A stretch of 64,000 bases of DNA from Apis mellifera. Lineage: Eukaryota > Arthropoda > Insecta > Hymenoptera > Apidae. A program made the position numbers and the translations under genes. The stretch is taken from positions 2,790,001 through 2,854,000 of the forward strand of contig NC_037651.1 in the NCBI RefSeq assembly GCF_003254395.2. The letters run 5' to 3'. This document shows positions 62,875 to 64,000 of this stretch, one piece after another; the stretch's first letter is position 1; each line of letters opens with the position of its first letter. The notes below the pieces were generated by a model that saw only the letters and a list, made by a program, of their open reading frames with translations, was not told the origin of the DNA and did no database searches.

Positions 62875-64000
62875 ATAATGTATTTATATGTAATAATCTA
62901 TCAATAATTCTAATATTTTGTATTTATATTTATATAATTGTATTTATTCGAATACTTCTCAAATATATTTTTTACGTTTAATTAGTGAGATGCGCTGTTC
63001 AAATCTGTATCTCACTTTCCTCCATCTAAGCATGAATTCGAAATCTTCGAAAATTCGAGAAAAGGGTTACGTTCGACGGGGGACCATGGACGATTCCACG
63101 AAACGCGAACGTTACGGGTGTACAAAAATGGCTGCGCGGAGGCATAGGTATTCCCGTCGTGCTGGCCCAACGTCCGATTGATATTCGAGGGGCGAGCCCC
63201 AGAAATTCGTGAGAACAATTTCGGGGCAGGGAATCGGTCGCAAAAGTAGGCGGTTCGAGCATCGGCTTGTTCGATCGTGTTTCAATCGTCGTTCAGAGAA
63301 ATCGACATAATCGTGTGTTCTCGATCGAATCAGCTGTAGAATTTAATTCGACCAGGTATAAATTGATCTTTTCGTTTCCGATTCTTGAAAAATTCTTTCA
63401 ATTATCGTTAAATTCTCCTCTCTAAGCTCTGTCAATTAATACTGCATTTTCGTATAATTATTTACGATTTTTTCTTTAAATTGAATCGAACTGAAAGTAT
63501 TTCTTGAAATAATCACACAATTATTTGAACATTTTGTGATCTTCTATTTCCAATAAACCTTTGATTAATTTCAAGTTCCAATCTGCAATATTCTACGATT
63601 TTCACAATTCTCTTTCTCGTGGCAAACAAGAAAAAAGAATCTGGAATACATGCTTATCTTGAGATATTTTATGCTATTAAAATCAGGAAAAAGGAAAGAG
63701 AGGAGGGAAAAAAGATTGGTTCGAAACGTTTTCGCTACGAGAACGATCTGAACGCGTAAGTGGCTTTTAATCGTGAGGTAAATGGTGAATTATTAAAGTG
63801 GTCGCATGACCGGTCAGAGCCCCACGAGGAAGTCCCCATCCAGCTGATAGAAATTTCTACTCACGTGCTACGTGATTAGAATCACGAGGCCCGTCTACAT
63901 GACGTATGCCGTCGACGATCGGTGTTGCGTGACACGTGACACGCACCGAGTGTCATTCTGAAAAATCACGGCCTCCAACGACCTTCTGCACTACTTTTCA
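62875..64000. other. Intergenic DNA ending in an E-box cluster
   Basis: A GC-richer patch at 63020-63300 and another from 63770 to the end. The last one holds CACGTG at 63862-63867 and 63933-63938 and CACGAG at 63883-63888. No gene seen before the window edge. Confidence 0.5.

Overview
The window looks like nuclear DNA of an insect, most likely a bee close to Apis mellifera. It is strongly AT-rich with many homopolymer runs and microsatellites, and it is interrupted by sharply bounded CpG-rich islands. Very little is coding. The species is inferred from composition and gene content, not proven.

Only three protein-coding genes can be supported, all intronless and all on the minus strand. Two are tandem TTLL4-type tubulin glutamylase genes (27397-29097 and 31246-33084). 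The third (38183-38860) is an Enhancer of split / Hes-type bHLH-Orange repressor ending in WRPW and closest to Drosophila E(spl) m-gamma/m-beta.

The bHLH gene carries a readable Notch-response control system. Upstream there is a TATA/initiator pair (about 39149-39116), an inverted Su(H) paired site with a 17-bp gap (39300-39332), an E(spl)/Hairy site (39370-39375) and a proneural E-box of the GCAGGTGT type (39502-39509). Downstream, its 3' UTR holds one GY box, one Brd box and one K box. These complement the 5' ends of the miR-7, miR-4/79 and miR-2/13 families. This is the transcriptional and post-transcriptional logic known for Drosophila E(spl)-complex genes, kept around a single gene here.

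Layout: 1-27050 is a gene desert of AT-rich DNA with CpG-rich islands near 1.7-2.1, 4.2-5.1, 7.4-7.7, 8.4-8.9, 9.5-10.1, 12.3-12.7, 13.9-14.3, 16.5-17.2, 19.5-19.9 and 20.9-21.6 kb. Some islands end in strong minus-strand splice donors or carry Su(H)-type sites. 27.1-33.1 kb holds the TTLL pair; 37.57-39.9 kb holds the bHLH gene and its promoter. 40-64 kb is a second desert with islands near 41.2-41.8, 43.0-43.3, 45.4-46.4, 50.3-50.8, 53.3-53.8 and 58.8-59.3 kb, two adjacent triplicated repeats (51.0-51.7 and 52.6-53.3 kb), a minisatellite duplication (47.9-48.1 kb), a MITE-like element (54.54-54.87 kb) and a near-perfect 102-bp duplication (62.67-62.87 kb). The deserts plausibly hold distal enhancers and noncoding first exons, but this is inference.
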